A DNA stretch of 64,000 nt from positions 310,001 to 374,000 of the forward strand of contig NZ_PCPA01000001.1 in NCBI RefSeq assembly GCF_002979515.1, written 5' to 3'. Shown piece after piece: positions 37,557 to 45,617 of the stretch; the first letter of the stretch is position 1, and the number at the start of each line of letters is the position of its first letter. The notes beneath the pieces were generated by a model, which ran no database searches, was not told the origin of the DNA, and saw only the letters and a list, made by a program, of their open reading frames with translations. A program made the translations under genes and the position numbers. This DNA is from Microbacterium sp. MYb54 (GTDB lineage: Bacteria > Actinomycetota > Actinomycetes > Actinomycetales > Microbacteriaceae).

Positions 37557-38282
37557 TCAACCTTCGATGGATCGATTCGATCGCACCGGCCAGCTTCCGT
37601 CGAGCGAGTCCTCGGGGTCGAGACGGCCGAGCTTCACGAAGTACTCCGTGAGGCTCGCGGCCTGCGAGCGGGCCCAGCTGATCTGCTGGGTATGCAGCTC
37701 TGTCGGAGTCGAGGGAAGGCTGAACTGGCGGGCCAGCGCTTGGGCGACGCGCCCAGCGGCGATCGCATCGGCCGACGCCTCGTGCGCACTCTCGAGGGGG
37801 ACGGCATAGTGTGCCGCTACGACCTCGAGGGTGCGTCGGCCCCGCCGGTAGCGGTCGTACGCCTTGTCGATCACGAGCGGATCGATCACCGGGGAAGGAT
37901 CGACGAGTGGTTCGATTCCTTTCCTCGCGGCTTCGCAGGCCAGCAGCGAGAAGTCATACGAAGCGTTGTAGGCGACGACCGGCACGCCCTGCTCGAACAG
38001 CGATCTCAGAGCCGCCGTGACCTCGGCGACGACCTCGCGCGCCGGGCGACCGTGCGCTCGGGCATGCTCGGTACTGATCCCATGCACCGCGGTCGCGCCT
38101 TCAGGGATCGGGATTCCGGGGTCTGCGAGCCAGGAGCGCGCGGCGATCTGCCTGCCGTTCGCGTCGAGAACACCGACATACGCGGTGACCACGCGATCGG
38201 AGGTGACATCGACGCCCGTCGTCTCGAGATCGAACACGCCGACGCGAGTGAGCCAGGCGGGAAGCGCGGGACCGGATGGCAT
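37557..38282 (-). CDS. 3'-5' exonuclease, DNA polymerase III epsilon-like
   Basis: 241 residues. DEDDh nuclease: VGVFDLETTGVDVTSDRVVTAYVGV (Asp and Glu), an intermediate PVVAYNASYDFSLLACEAARKG (Asp), and AHEASADAIAAGRVAQAL (His, Asp). The C-terminal tail resembles actinobacterial exonuclease-domain proteins (TQQISWARSQAASLTEYF). ATG six bases after a TACCGT box, leaderless. Probably a stand-alone repair or proofreading exonuclease. Divergent from the alpha/beta hydrolase by 66 bp. Confidence 0.9.
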   Translation of the reverse strand: MPSGPALPAWLTRVGVFDLETTGVDVTSDRVVTAYVGVLDANGRQIAARSWLADPGIPIPEGATAVHGISTEHARAHGRPAREVVAEVTAALRSLFEQGVPVVAYNASYDFSLLACEAARKGIEPLVDPSPVIDPLVIDKAYDRYRRGRRTLEVVAAHYAVPLESAHEASADAIAAGRVAQALARQFSLPSTPTELHTQQISWARSQAASLTEYFVKLGRLDPEDSLDGSWPVRSNRSIEG

Positions 38283-38288
38283 GCCCTC

Positions 38289-38294
38289 ACGGTA
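38289..38294 (-). promoter_or_regulatory. -10 box of exonuclease gene
   Basis: TACCGT, spacer GAGGGC, then ATG 38282. Confidence 0.55.
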
Positions 38295-38336
38295 TGGCGG
38301 ACCGCTGACATTCAGGAGAAGGCGCACGGCGACTCG

Positions 38337-38342
38337 TAGACT
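38337..38342 (+). promoter_or_regulatory. -10 box of alpha/beta hydrolase gene
   Basis: TAGACT, spacer CAGGGG, then ATG 38349. Confidence 0.65.
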
Positions 38343-38348
38343 CAGGGG

Positions 38349-39248
38349 ATGACCGTGCCTTCCCCGTATGCGGACCGTCTTCGTCGCCTTCCCGTGCAGC
38401 GTCACGAGGTCGAGGTGCGCGGGGCGACCACGGCCTACTGGGTGTACGGACCGGATGACGCCGAGACGACGGTGATCGCGGTGCACGGGTTCCGCGGTGA
38501 GCACCATGGCCTCGAGCCGGTGCTCGCCTATCTTCCCGAGGTGCGCGTGATCGCTGCGGACCTTCCCGGATTCGGAGAGTCGGCTCCGTTGCCCGGACGT
38601 ACGCACGACCTCGACGAGTACGCAGGATGGCTCGAAGACTTCGCGTCGGCAGTCGCCCCCGGTGCCGTGATCCTCGGCCACTCGTTCGGCTCGATCGTCA
38701 CGGCTGCGGCCGTCGCCCGCGGTCTGCAGACGCCTCGTCTGATCCTCCTGAATCCCATCGGCGCCCCGGCCCTCGAAGGTCCCAAGGGGCTCATGACGCG
38801 TCTTGCGGTGCTCTACTACGATCTCGGCGCCCGTCTTCCCGAGAAGATCGGAACCGCGCTGCTGCGCAACCGCGTCATCGTCCGTGTGATGAGCATCACC
38901 ATGGCCAAGACGAAGGACCCCGAACTCCGCCGGTTCATCCACGATCAGCACGACACGTACTTCTCCCGGTTCTCCGACCGCGACGTCCTGCGCGACGCCT
39001 TCATCGCGAGCGTCTCCCACGACGTACGCGAGTTCGCGCCCGAGATCGATGTCCCGACGCTGTTGGTCGCCGCCGAGCACGACGACATCACGCCGATCGA
39101 GGCGGAGCGGAAGCTGGCGACGATCTTCCCGGACGCGACGCTGGTCGAGATCGCCCATGTCGGGCATCTCATCCACTACGAGACGCCGGCAGAAGCAGCC
39201 GGCGCGGTCCGTCGCTTCCTCAGGATTCCCGTCGCGCGAGGCCGATGA
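38349..39248 (+). CDS. Alpha/beta hydrolase
   Basis: 299 residues. Motifs: oxyanion HGFRGEHHGLEP, nucleophile elbow GHSFGSIVTAAAV with the catalytic Ser, acid in PTLLVAAEHDDITPIE, and HVGHLIHYETPAEAAGAVRRFL with the catalytic His. Substrate unknown; cap region is moderately long. ATG six bases after a TAGACT box. The 3' end overlaps the convergent Lrp-family gene by 29 nt. Confidence 0.9.
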   Translation: MTVPSPYADRLRRLPVQRHEVEVRGATTAYWVYGPDDAETTVIAVHGFRGEHHGLEPVLAYLPEVRVIAADLPGFGESAPLPGRTHDLDEYAGWLEDFASAVAPGAVILGHSFGSIVTAAAVARGLQTPRLILLNPIGAPALEGPKGLMTRLAVLYYDLGARLPEKIGTALLRNRVIVRVMSITMAKTKDPELRRFIHDQHDTYFSRFSDRDVLRDAFIASVSHDVREFAPEIDVPTLLVAAEHDDITPIEAERKLATIFPDATLVEIAHVGHLIHYETPAEAAGAVRRFLRIPVARGR

Positions 39249-39693
39249 GCCCGGCCACCCGGAACGGGATGACCTCGCCCATCGCGAGTGAGGTCTCGGT
39301 GCGCTCCACGCCTTCGATGGACAGGATGCGCGCGTCGGTGTCGAACAGGTGTCGTGCGTCACGACAGGCCACGCGTGCCAGTAGATCGATGGATCCGCTC
39401 AGTCCGTGGGCCTGCACGACCTCGGGAATCCGCGCGAGCTCGTTGATGATGCGGGGCAACTCCGTCTGCCGCACGCCGATGCTCACGAAAGCCTGAAGCG
39501 GGAAGCCGAGCACGTCGGGGGAGAACGACCGCTCATAGGAGAGGAAGATCCCGCTCTGCTCCAGGCGGGCCATCCGCGCCTGGATCGTGTTGCGCGAGAG
39601 CCCCAGGTTCTCCGCCAGCGCGACGACGGTGGTCCTCGGGTCGTCGGCGAGGGCGGCGAGAAGCTCGAGGTCGATGCGGTCCAGTCCTGGCAT
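39220..39693 (-). CDS. Lrp/AsnC family regulator next to bkd
   Basis: 157 residues. N-terminal HTH (LDRIDLELLAALADDPRTTVVALAENLGLSRNTIQARMARLEQSGIFLSYERSFSP) and a C-terminal RAM ligand-binding domain (LQAFVSIGVRQTELPRIINELARIPEVVQAHGLSGSIDLLARVACRDARHLFDTD). Divergent from the branched-chain dehydrogenase operon by 171 bp with Lrp-like repeats between them, so it is probably its regulator, as BkdR is in pseudomonads. The inducer is likely a branched-chain amino acid. Confidence 0.9.
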   Translation of the reverse strand: MPGLDRIDLELLAALADDPRTTVVALAENLGLSRNTIQARMARLEQSGIFLSYERSFSPDVLGFPLQAFVSIGVRQTELPRIINELARIPEVVQAHGLSGSIDLLARVACRDARHLFDTDARILSIEGVERTETSLAMGEVIPFRVAGLIGLARRES

Positions 39694-39864
39694 AATGCCA
39701 AACCCTAGCAGTAGGGAATCACCCCAAATTGAGCAACATGCTCAAGCGCTCTCAGAATGCTTGAGCGAGGTGTTGAGCAGACGTACTCTCAGACCATGCC
39801 GGTGATGACGCTGGCATCAGTGCGCGGAGCCTCACGAGGGCCGCCGAGGAGGAGGAGGACGACG
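39694..39864. promoter_or_regulatory. bkd promoter region with Lrp-like TTGAGCA boxes
   Basis: A perfect palindrome TTGAGCA-ACA-TGCTCAA spans 39729-39745. Half-sites TTGAGC at 39761-39766 and TTGAGCA at 39773-39779 follow. They lie just upstream of a TACTCT box (39784-39789), six bases before an in-frame ATG at 39796. Confidence 0.75.
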
Positions 39865-40980
39865 ATGTCACCGCAGATCACCCCCATCGCAGACACCGCC
39901 CAGGATCTAGAGCTCTCGGAGCGCATCCTGGCTCCGGATGGAAGCCGTGTCGCGAACCCGCTGCTCGATCCCTTCGTCGCCGACGTCGACCCCGCACAGT
40001 TGCGCTCCCTGCTTCGGGACATGGTCATCCTCCGCCGGATCGACGCCGAGGGGGTGGCGCTCCAGCGGCAGGGTCAGCTCGGTCTGTGGGCGCCGTGCCA
40101 GGGTCAGGAAGCCACGCAGATCGGCACGGCCCGCGCGATCGCACCCGAGGACTATGTCTTCCCCAGCTATCGCGAGACCGGCGTGATCTACGCTCGGGGC
40201 GCGCAGCCCGGCGACTACGTGCGCATGTGGCGCGGCGAAGAGGGCGCGGCATACGACCCGGCCGCGCTCGGAGTCGCCCCTCTCCAGATCATCATCGGCG
40301 CCCAGACGCTGCATGCGGTGGGCTACGCCATCGGCATCCAGCACGATGGTGCAGACGAGGTCGCTGTGACGTACTTCGGCGACGGCGCGACGAGTCAGGG
40401 CGACGTCAACGAAGCGATGATCTTCGCCGCGTCCTACCAGGCTCCTGTGGTCTTCGTCTGCCAGAACAACCATTGGGCGATCTCCGAGCCCGTCGCCGTG
40501 CAGTCGCAGTACCCGATCGCGGGGCGGGCGCCCGGGTTCGGGATTCCGAGCGTTCGGGTCGACGGCAACGACGTTCTCGCCTGCATGGCTGCGATGCGAT
40601 GGGCACTGGAGCACGCACGCTCCGGCAAGGGCCCCGCCTACATCGAGGCTGTGACCTACCGAATGGGCCCGCACACGACGGCGGATGATCCGACGCGCTA
40701 CCGCGACGAGGCTGAGCTCGAATCCTGGCGCCGCCGTGACCCGATCGCGCGCGTCGAAGCACATCTGCGCGCGGCCGGCGAGCTCACGCAAGAGCACCTT
40801 GCCGAGACCCAGGCCGCTGCGGACGCCGTCGCTAAGGAGATGCGCGCGGCGTGCCTCGGTATGGTCACGCGGCCGCCGCTGGCTGTCTTCGACGGTGTCT
40901 ACGCCGAGCCGCACACCGGTCTCGAGCGTCAGCGCGATGAGTACGCCGCCTACCTGGCGTCGTTCGAGAGCGAGGTGTGA
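39865..40980 (+). CDS. bkdA: Branched-chain 2-oxoacid (or pyruvate) dehydrogenase E1 alpha
   Basis: 371 residues from ATG 39865. Thiamine-diphosphate-dependent decarboxylase subunit. The TPP-binding GDGATSQGDVNEAMIFAASYQAPVVFVCQNNHWAIS is complete; phosphorylation-loop-like YRMGPHTTADDPTRYRD follows. The start is set by GGAGGAGGAGG upstream, but an in-frame ATG at 39796 lies six bases after a TACTCT box and could give an Arg-rich N-terminal extension of 23 residues. Followed after two bases by bkdB. The neighbouring leucine-breakdown genes favour branched-chain over pyruvate substrate. Confidence 0.92.
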   Translation: MSPQITPIADTAQDLELSERILAPDGSRVANPLLDPFVADVDPAQLRSLLRDMVILRRIDAEGVALQRQGQLGLWAPCQGQEATQIGTARAIAPEDYVFPSYRETGVIYARGAQPGDYVRMWRGEEGAAYDPAALGVAPLQIIIGAQTLHAVGYAIGIQHDGADEVAVTYFGDGATSQGDVNEAMIFAASYQAPVVFVCQNNHWAISEPVAVQSQYPIAGRAPGFGIPSVRVDGNDVLACMAAMRWALEHARSGKGPAYIEAVTYRMGPHTTADDPTRYRDEAELESWRRRDPIARVEAHLRAAGELTQEHLAETQAAADAVAKEMRAACLGMVTRPPLAVFDGVYAEPHTGLERQRDEYAAYLASFESEV

Positions 40981-40982
40981 GC

Positions 40983-41993
40983 ATGACCGAACTGACTCTC
41001 GGCAAGGCACTCGGCGCGGGGCTCCGCCAGGCGATGCACGACGACGACAAGGTCGTGCTGCTCGGCGAGGACATCGGCAAGCTCGGCGGCGTCTTCCGGA
41101 TCACCGATGGACTCCTCGATGAGTTCGGTGCAGCCCGTGTGATCGACACGCCGCTCGCGGAGTCCGGCATCGTCGGGATGGCCGTCGGACTCGCGTTCCG
41201 TGGGTACCGCCCCGTCGTGGAGATCCAGTTCGACGGCTTCGTGTACCCCGCCTTCGACCAGATCGTCGCCCAGGTCGCGAAGCTGCACTACCGCACGCAG
41301 GGCCGGGTGAAGATGCCCATCACGATCCGGATCCCCTGGGCGGGTGGCATCGGTGCCGCCGAGCATCATTCGGAATCTCCCGAGGCGTACTTCGTGCACA
41401 CGGCAGGTCTGCGTGTGATCGCGGTGTCCAACCCGGAAGATGCCTATCGCAGCCTCAGGCAGGCGATCGCCTCCGATGACCCGGTGATCTTCTTCGAGCC
41501 GAAGCGCTTGTATCACCACAAGGGCGACGTCGACCTCGCTGCTCCGCTCGCGGATGCGCCGCCGATGGGGCTCGCGCGTGTCGTGCGAGCCGGAACGGAC
41601 GCGACCCTCATCACCTACGGCGCCATGGTCGGTACCGCGCTGCAGGCCGCCGATGCCGCCGAAGACGACGGAATCTCCCTCGAGGTCATCGATCTGCGCT
41701 CGCTCTCGCCTGTCGACTACGACTCGGTCGCCGCATCGGTGCGCAAGACCGGACGCGTGGTCGTCGCCCATGAGGCGTCTCGCGAAGCGGGCGTGGCGGC
41801 CGAGGTCATCGCGAGCATCACCGAGCGTTGCTTCGAGTACCTGGAGTCGGCGCCGCTACGGGTCACGGGCCACGACATCCCCTACCCGCCGGCGAAGCTC
41901 GAGAAGTACCATCTGCCCGACCTCGATCGGCTGCTCGATGCGGTCGATCGTGTTCTGGATCGACCGAACAGACTGACGGGAGCAGGGGCATGA
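40983..41993 (+). CDS. bkdB: Branched-chain 2-oxoacid dehydrogenase E1 beta
   Basis: 336 residues. Pairs with E1 alpha to form the active site. Motifs: VLLGEDIGKLGGVFRITDGLLDEFGAARVIDTPLAESGIVGMAVGLAFRGYRPVVEIQF with the conserved Glu, HYRTQGRVKMPITIRIPWAGGIGAAEHHSES, and C-terminal transketolase domain ATLITYGAMVGTALQAADAAE. ATG 40983 is two bases past the bkdA stop; a GTG at 40977 overlapping that stop is an alternative. Its stop overlaps bkdC (ATGA). Confidence 0.94.
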   Translation: MTELTLGKALGAGLRQAMHDDDKVVLLGEDIGKLGGVFRITDGLLDEFGAARVIDTPLAESGIVGMAVGLAFRGYRPVVEIQFDGFVYPAFDQIVAQVAKLHYRTQGRVKMPITIRIPWAGGIGAAEHHSESPEAYFVHTAGLRVIAVSNPEDAYRSLRQAIASDDPVIFFEPKRLYHHKGDVDLAAPLADAPPMGLARVVRAGTDATLITYGAMVGTALQAADAAEDDGISLEVIDLRSLSPVDYDSVAASVRKTGRVVVAHEASREAGVAAEVIASITERCFEYLESAPLRVTGHDIPYPPAKLEKYHLPDLDRLLDAVDRVLDRPNRLTGAGA

Positions 41994-43351
41994 TCGCGGA
42001 GTTCCGTCTTCCGGACCTCGGGGAGGGGCTCACCGAGGCCGAAGTGGTGGCGTGGCTGGTCGCTCCAGGGGATACGGTGACCCTCAATCAGACGCTCGCC
42101 GAGGTCGAAACGGCCAAGGCGGTCGTGGAGCTTCCGTCGCCTTACGAGGGAACCGTGTCGATACTGCACGCGGAAGCAGGCGAGACCATCGCCGTCGGTT
42201 CTCCGCTGATCGCATTCGACGTCGTCGGCGAGGAATCGGATGCCCAGGTACCGGAGTCCGATTCCGGGGAGAAGGCGCAACCGAACCTCGTCGGCTACGG
42301 TGCCGCGCCGACCGCGGCGGGGAGACCGGCACGCCGCGCACGTCGAATCGGCGGCACCCCGGCAAAGGTCGACACCGCGGTCCTCGAGGCCGCGCCGCAC
42401 GACGCCACACCATCCCTCGCCACCGACGCGGTGCTCGAGCGGCCGCGTTCGACTCCGCCGGTGCGGGCCCACGCCAAACGCCTCGGCATCGACCTGGTGC
42501 TCGTCGCTGCGGAGGTGGGGGACCGAGTGATCACCCGCAGTGACGTCGACGCATATGCCGAGCGGATCGGCGTTCGTGGTTCGGATGCCGTGCAGACGCC
42601 GGCTATCCACTCGGTCACGCCGTCCAGCCCCGCCGCTCTCGGCGAGCCGGACCGAGAGACCCGGATCCCGATCCGCGGCGTTCGAAAGCACACCGCGGCG
42701 GCGATGGTGCAGAGCGCGTTCACCGCGCCGCATGTCACTGTCTTCCATACGGTCGATGTGACCGCGACGATGGACCTGGTGGAGAGCCTTCGCGGCGACC
42801 GTTCGCTCGACGGGCACCGGGTCGGTCCCCTCGCGGTGGTGGCGAAAGCCGTATGCCTCTCGCTCGGGCGCGCACCCGGATTGAACTCCCGGTGGGACGA
42901 GCCGGCAGGGGAGATCGTTCAGTACAACTACGTCGATCTCGGAATCGCCGCGGCGACCGAGCGCGGACTCATCGTCCCGATGATCCGGGATGCGGAACGC
43001 CTGACCCTGATCGACCTGGCGGACGCCGTGAAGTCCCTGGCCGAAGTCGCTCGTTCGGGGAAGACCTCACCGGCGGAACTCGCAGGCGGCACGTTCTCGA
43101 TCTCCAACATCGGCGTGTTCGGCGTCGATGCCGGCACTCCCATCCTGCCGCCGGGGCAGTCGGGGATCCTGGCAGTCGGTGCGGTGCGCCGCCAGCCGTG
43201 GGAGTTCCGCGGCGAGATCGCACTTCGTCAGCTGATGACGCTCAGCCTTTCGTTCGATCACCGCCTGGTCGACGGAGCCGAAGGTGCACGGTTCCTCAAG
43301 GACGTCGCCGACATCCTCGAGGAGCCAGGGCGGGCGATGCTACTCAGGTAG
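41990..43351 (+). CDS. bkdC: Branched-chain 2-oxoacid dehydrogenase E2 (dihydrolipoyl acyltransferase)
   Basis: 453 residues. The N-terminal lipoyl domain has lipoylated Lys in VETAKAVVELPSP. A charged linker leads to a peripheral-subunit-binding domain (PVRAHAKRLGIDLVLVAAEVGDRVITRSDVDAYAERI) and the catalytic core with SFDHRLVDGAEGARFL. Transfers the acyl group to CoA. No E3 gene is in the cluster, so lipoamide dehydrogenase must come from elsewhere. The 3' end overlaps the convergent TetR gene by eight bases. Confidence 0.95.
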   Translation: MIAEFRLPDLGEGLTEAEVVAWLVAPGDTVTLNQTLAEVETAKAVVELPSPYEGTVSILHAEAGETIAVGSPLIAFDVVGEESDAQVPESDSGEKAQPNLVGYGAAPTAAGRPARRARRIGGTPAKVDTAVLEAAPHDATPSLATDAVLERPRSTPPVRAHAKRLGIDLVLVAAEVGDRVITRSDVDAYAERIGVRGSDAVQTPAIHSVTPSSPAALGEPDRETRIPIRGVRKHTAAAMVQSAFTAPHVTVFHTVDVTATMDLVESLRGDRSLDGHRVGPLAVVAKAVCLSLGRAPGLNSRWDEPAGEIVQYNYVDLGIAAATERGLIVPMIRDAERLTLIDLADAVKSLAEVARSGKTSPAELAGGTFSISNIGVFGVDAGTPILPPGQSGILAVGAVRRQPWEFRGEIALRQLMTLSLSFDHRLVDGAEGARFLKDVADILEEPGRAMLLR

Positions 43352-43952
43352 TCGCGCGCAGCGCCGCATCCGCCATCGCGATCAGCACGGTCGCGGTGGC
43401 GGAGTGGCGTCTGGCTGCGGCGCGGGTGCTGTGCGGCGTCGAGTTGATGAGTCCGAAGCAGGCCTGCACGCGCAGACGCAACTCGTCCTGATCGGTGCCA
43501 CCGTCCGGCGTCGCATGCAACGGCGAGAGCGCAGCCATCCACAGCTCGATGTAGGCGCGCTGGAGGCGGCGGACCTCGGCGCGGTCGGCTTCGGACAGGA
43601 ACGCGACATCTCGGTCCTGCACCTGGATGACCTCGGCATTGCCCAGGGCGAATTCGACGTGGAAGCCGATCAGCGCGCGCATCCGCTCGTCCGCGGTCGG
43701 TGACTCCTCGGAGACGCGACGGCCTCCGTGGATCAGGTCCTGGCTGACCTTGACGAGCACCGCACCCAGCAGAGCCTGTTTCCCGGCGAAGTGACGGTAC
43801 ACGGCAGGCCCTGACACGCCGACGGCTGCGCCGATGTCCTCGAGACTCACCCCGCTGTAGCCGCGCGCGGCGAACAGACGCGCAGCGGCGTGCAGGATCG
43901 CATCGGACCGTTCGGCCTTGGCGCGGTCTCGGGCGGTGACCGGGCTTGTCAT
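43344..43952 (-). CDS. TetR family regulator of the acc/acyl-CoA operon
   Basis: 202 residues. HTH near the N-terminus: RSDAILHAAARLFAARGYSGVSLEDIGAAVGVSGPAVYRHFAGKQALLGAVL. The C-terminal helical domain has DRDVAFLSEADRAEVRRLQRAYIELWMAAL, a common layout of acyl-CoA-responsive repressors. It faces the carboxylase operon across a 111-bp region with two GTTA-N8-TAAC palindromes, its probable operators. Convergent with bkdC, sharing eight bases. Confidence 0.92.
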   Translation of the reverse strand: MTSPVTARDRAKAERSDAILHAAARLFAARGYSGVSLEDIGAAVGVSGPAVYRHFAGKQALLGAVLVKVSQDLIHGGRRVSEESPTADERMRALIGFHVEFALGNAEVIQVQDRDVAFLSEADRAEVRRLQRAYIELWMAALSPLHATPDGGTDQDELRLRVQACFGLINSTPHSTRAAARRHSATATVLIAMADAALRATT

Positions 43953-43956
43953 CTCA

Positions 43957-44001
43957 GTTAATCCTCGCTAACCTGAATCAACGGGTTAGTGAACACTAAC
44001 C
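43957..44001. promoter_or_regulatory. TetR operators GTTA-N8-TAAC (two copies)
   Basis: GTTAATCCTCGCTAAC at 43957-43972 and GTTAGTGAACACTAAC at 43985-44000, the latter extended to the perfect arms GGTTAGTG/CACTAACC (43984-44001). They are 28 bp apart start-to-start, between the divergent genes. Confidence 0.8.
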
Positions 44002-44063
44002 GAAAGTGCATGCACCGCGCCAGGGCTCCGCCCTCGCGGACGTGGGTCGAGGAGGACATCACG

Positions 44064-45617
44064 ATGCCGGCAACCCAGGAGTCACTCGCGTACGAGCTGC
44101 GAGAACGCCTCGAGACCGCGGCTCGCGGAGGACCGGAAGCGTCTCGAGAGCGCCATGTCGCCCGGGGAAAGCTGCTGCCTCGTGATCGCGTCGCGCGTGT
44201 GCTCGACGAGGGCAGTCCGTTCGTGGAGATCGCGCCGCTTGCGGCCGACGGTCTGTATGGGGGAGAGGCCCCGGGGGCCGGAGTGATCGCCGGGATCGGT
44301 CTCGTCCATGGCCGGCACGTGATGGTGGTCTGCAACGATGCGACCGTGAAGGGCGGCACGTACTTTCCGCTGACGGTGAAGAAGCACCTGCGCGCGCAGG
44401 AGATCGCTCTCGAGAACCGGCTGCCGTGCCTCTATCTCGTCGACTCCGGCGGCGCCTTCCTTCCCAAACAGGACGAGGTCTTCCCCGACCGCGAGCACTT
44501 CGGGCGGATCTTCTTCAACCAGGCGCGCATGTCGGCCGAGGGGATCCCGCAGCTGGCCGCGGTGCTCGGATCCTGCACCGCCGGCGGCGCCTACGTTCCC
44601 GCCATGAGCGATGAGACCGTCATCGTCCGCGGTCAGGGAACGATCTTCCTCGGTGGGCCGCCCCTCGTGAAGGCGGCGATCGGCGAGATCGTCACCGCCG
44701 AAGAACTGGGCGGGGGCGAGCTGCATGCCCGACGCAGCGGTGTGGTCGACCATCTCGCGGAAGATGACGAACACGCACTCGAGATCCTGCGCGACATCGT
44801 CGCCACACTTCCCCCTCCTGCGGCTCCCGCCTGGGAGGTGCTGAGCAGTCGTCCGCCGTCTGAGACCACGAGCCTGTACGACGCCGTCCCCGTCGACGTG
44901 AACGCCGCGTACGACGTGCACGAGGTCATCTCGCGCCTCGTCGACGGGGACACGTTCCTCGAGTTCAAGCCCGAGTACGGCACGACCCTCGTCACCGGAT
45001 TCGCCCGCTTGCATGGGCATCCCGTCGGTATCGTCGCGAACAACGGCGTGCTGTTCAGCGAATCCGCGCTCAAGGGAGCGCACTTCATCGAGCTGTGCGA
45101 TCAGCGCGGCATCCCGCTGTTGTTCCTCCAGAACATCACCGGTTTCATGGTCGGGTCCGATGCCGAGGCCGGCGGGATCGCGAAGGACGGCGCGAAGATG
45201 GTGACAGCCGTGGCCAGCACGAGAGTACCCAAACTCACCGTCATCATCGGCGGGTCGTTCGGAGCCGGCAACTACTCCATGTGCGGGCGTGCCTACTCGC
45301 CCCGCTTCCTGTGGACCTGGCCGGCGAGCCGCATCTCCGTGATGGGTGGCGCCCAGGCAGCATCCGTGCTCGCCACCGTCAAGGAGGACCAGCTCTCCGC
45401 GCGCGGAGACTCCTGGAGCGGCGAGGACCGCGCGGCGTTCGAGGCCCCGATCCGCGAACAGTACGAACACCAGGGTGAGCCGTATTACGCCACGGCACGG
45501 CTCTGGGACGACGGCATCGTCGACCCCGCACAGACCCGTGACCTCCTGGGCCTGGCCCTCGATGTCGTCTCCCGCAGCCCGCTGCCCGAACCGCGCTTCG
45601 GCGTCTTCCGGATGTGA
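44064..45617 (+). CDS. accD1: Acyl-CoA carboxylase carboxyltransferase (3-methylcrotonyl-CoA type)
   Basis: 517 residues. Transfers CO2 from biotin to an acyl-CoA. The two crotonase-like halves show [70 protein letters not shown] (first oxyanion hole) and [50 protein letters not shown] with [41 protein letters not shown]. The DSGGAFLP and FLWTWP patterns are those of methylcrotonyl-CoA carboxylase beta, not AccD5/6-like. RBS GAGGAGGA before ATG 44064; an in-frame ATG at 44010 is possible. Confidence 0.93.
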   Translation: MPATQESLAYELRERLETAARGGPEASRERHVARGKLLPRDRVARVLDEGSPFVEIAPLAADGLYGGEAPGAGVIAGIGLVHGRHVMVVCNDATVKGGTYFPLTVKKHLRAQEIALENRLPCLYLVDSGGAFLPKQDEVFPDREHFGRIFFNQARMSAEGIPQLAAVLGSCTAGGAYVPAMSDETVIVRGQGTIFLGGPPLVKAAIGEIVTAEELGGGELHARRSGVVDHLAEDDEHALEILRDIVATLPPPAAPAWEVLSSRPPSETTSLYDAVPVDVNAAYDVHEVISRLVDGDTFLEFKPEYGTTLVTGFARLHGHPVGIVANNGVLFSESALKGAHFIELCDQRGIPLLFLQNITGFMVGSDAEAGGIAKDGAKMVTAVASTRVPKLTVIIGGSFGAGNYSMCGRAYSPRFLWTWPASRISVMGGAQAASVLATVKEDQLSARGDSWSGEDRAAFEAPIREQYEHQGEPYYATARLWDDGIVDPAQTRDLLGLALDVVSRSPLPEPRFGVFRM

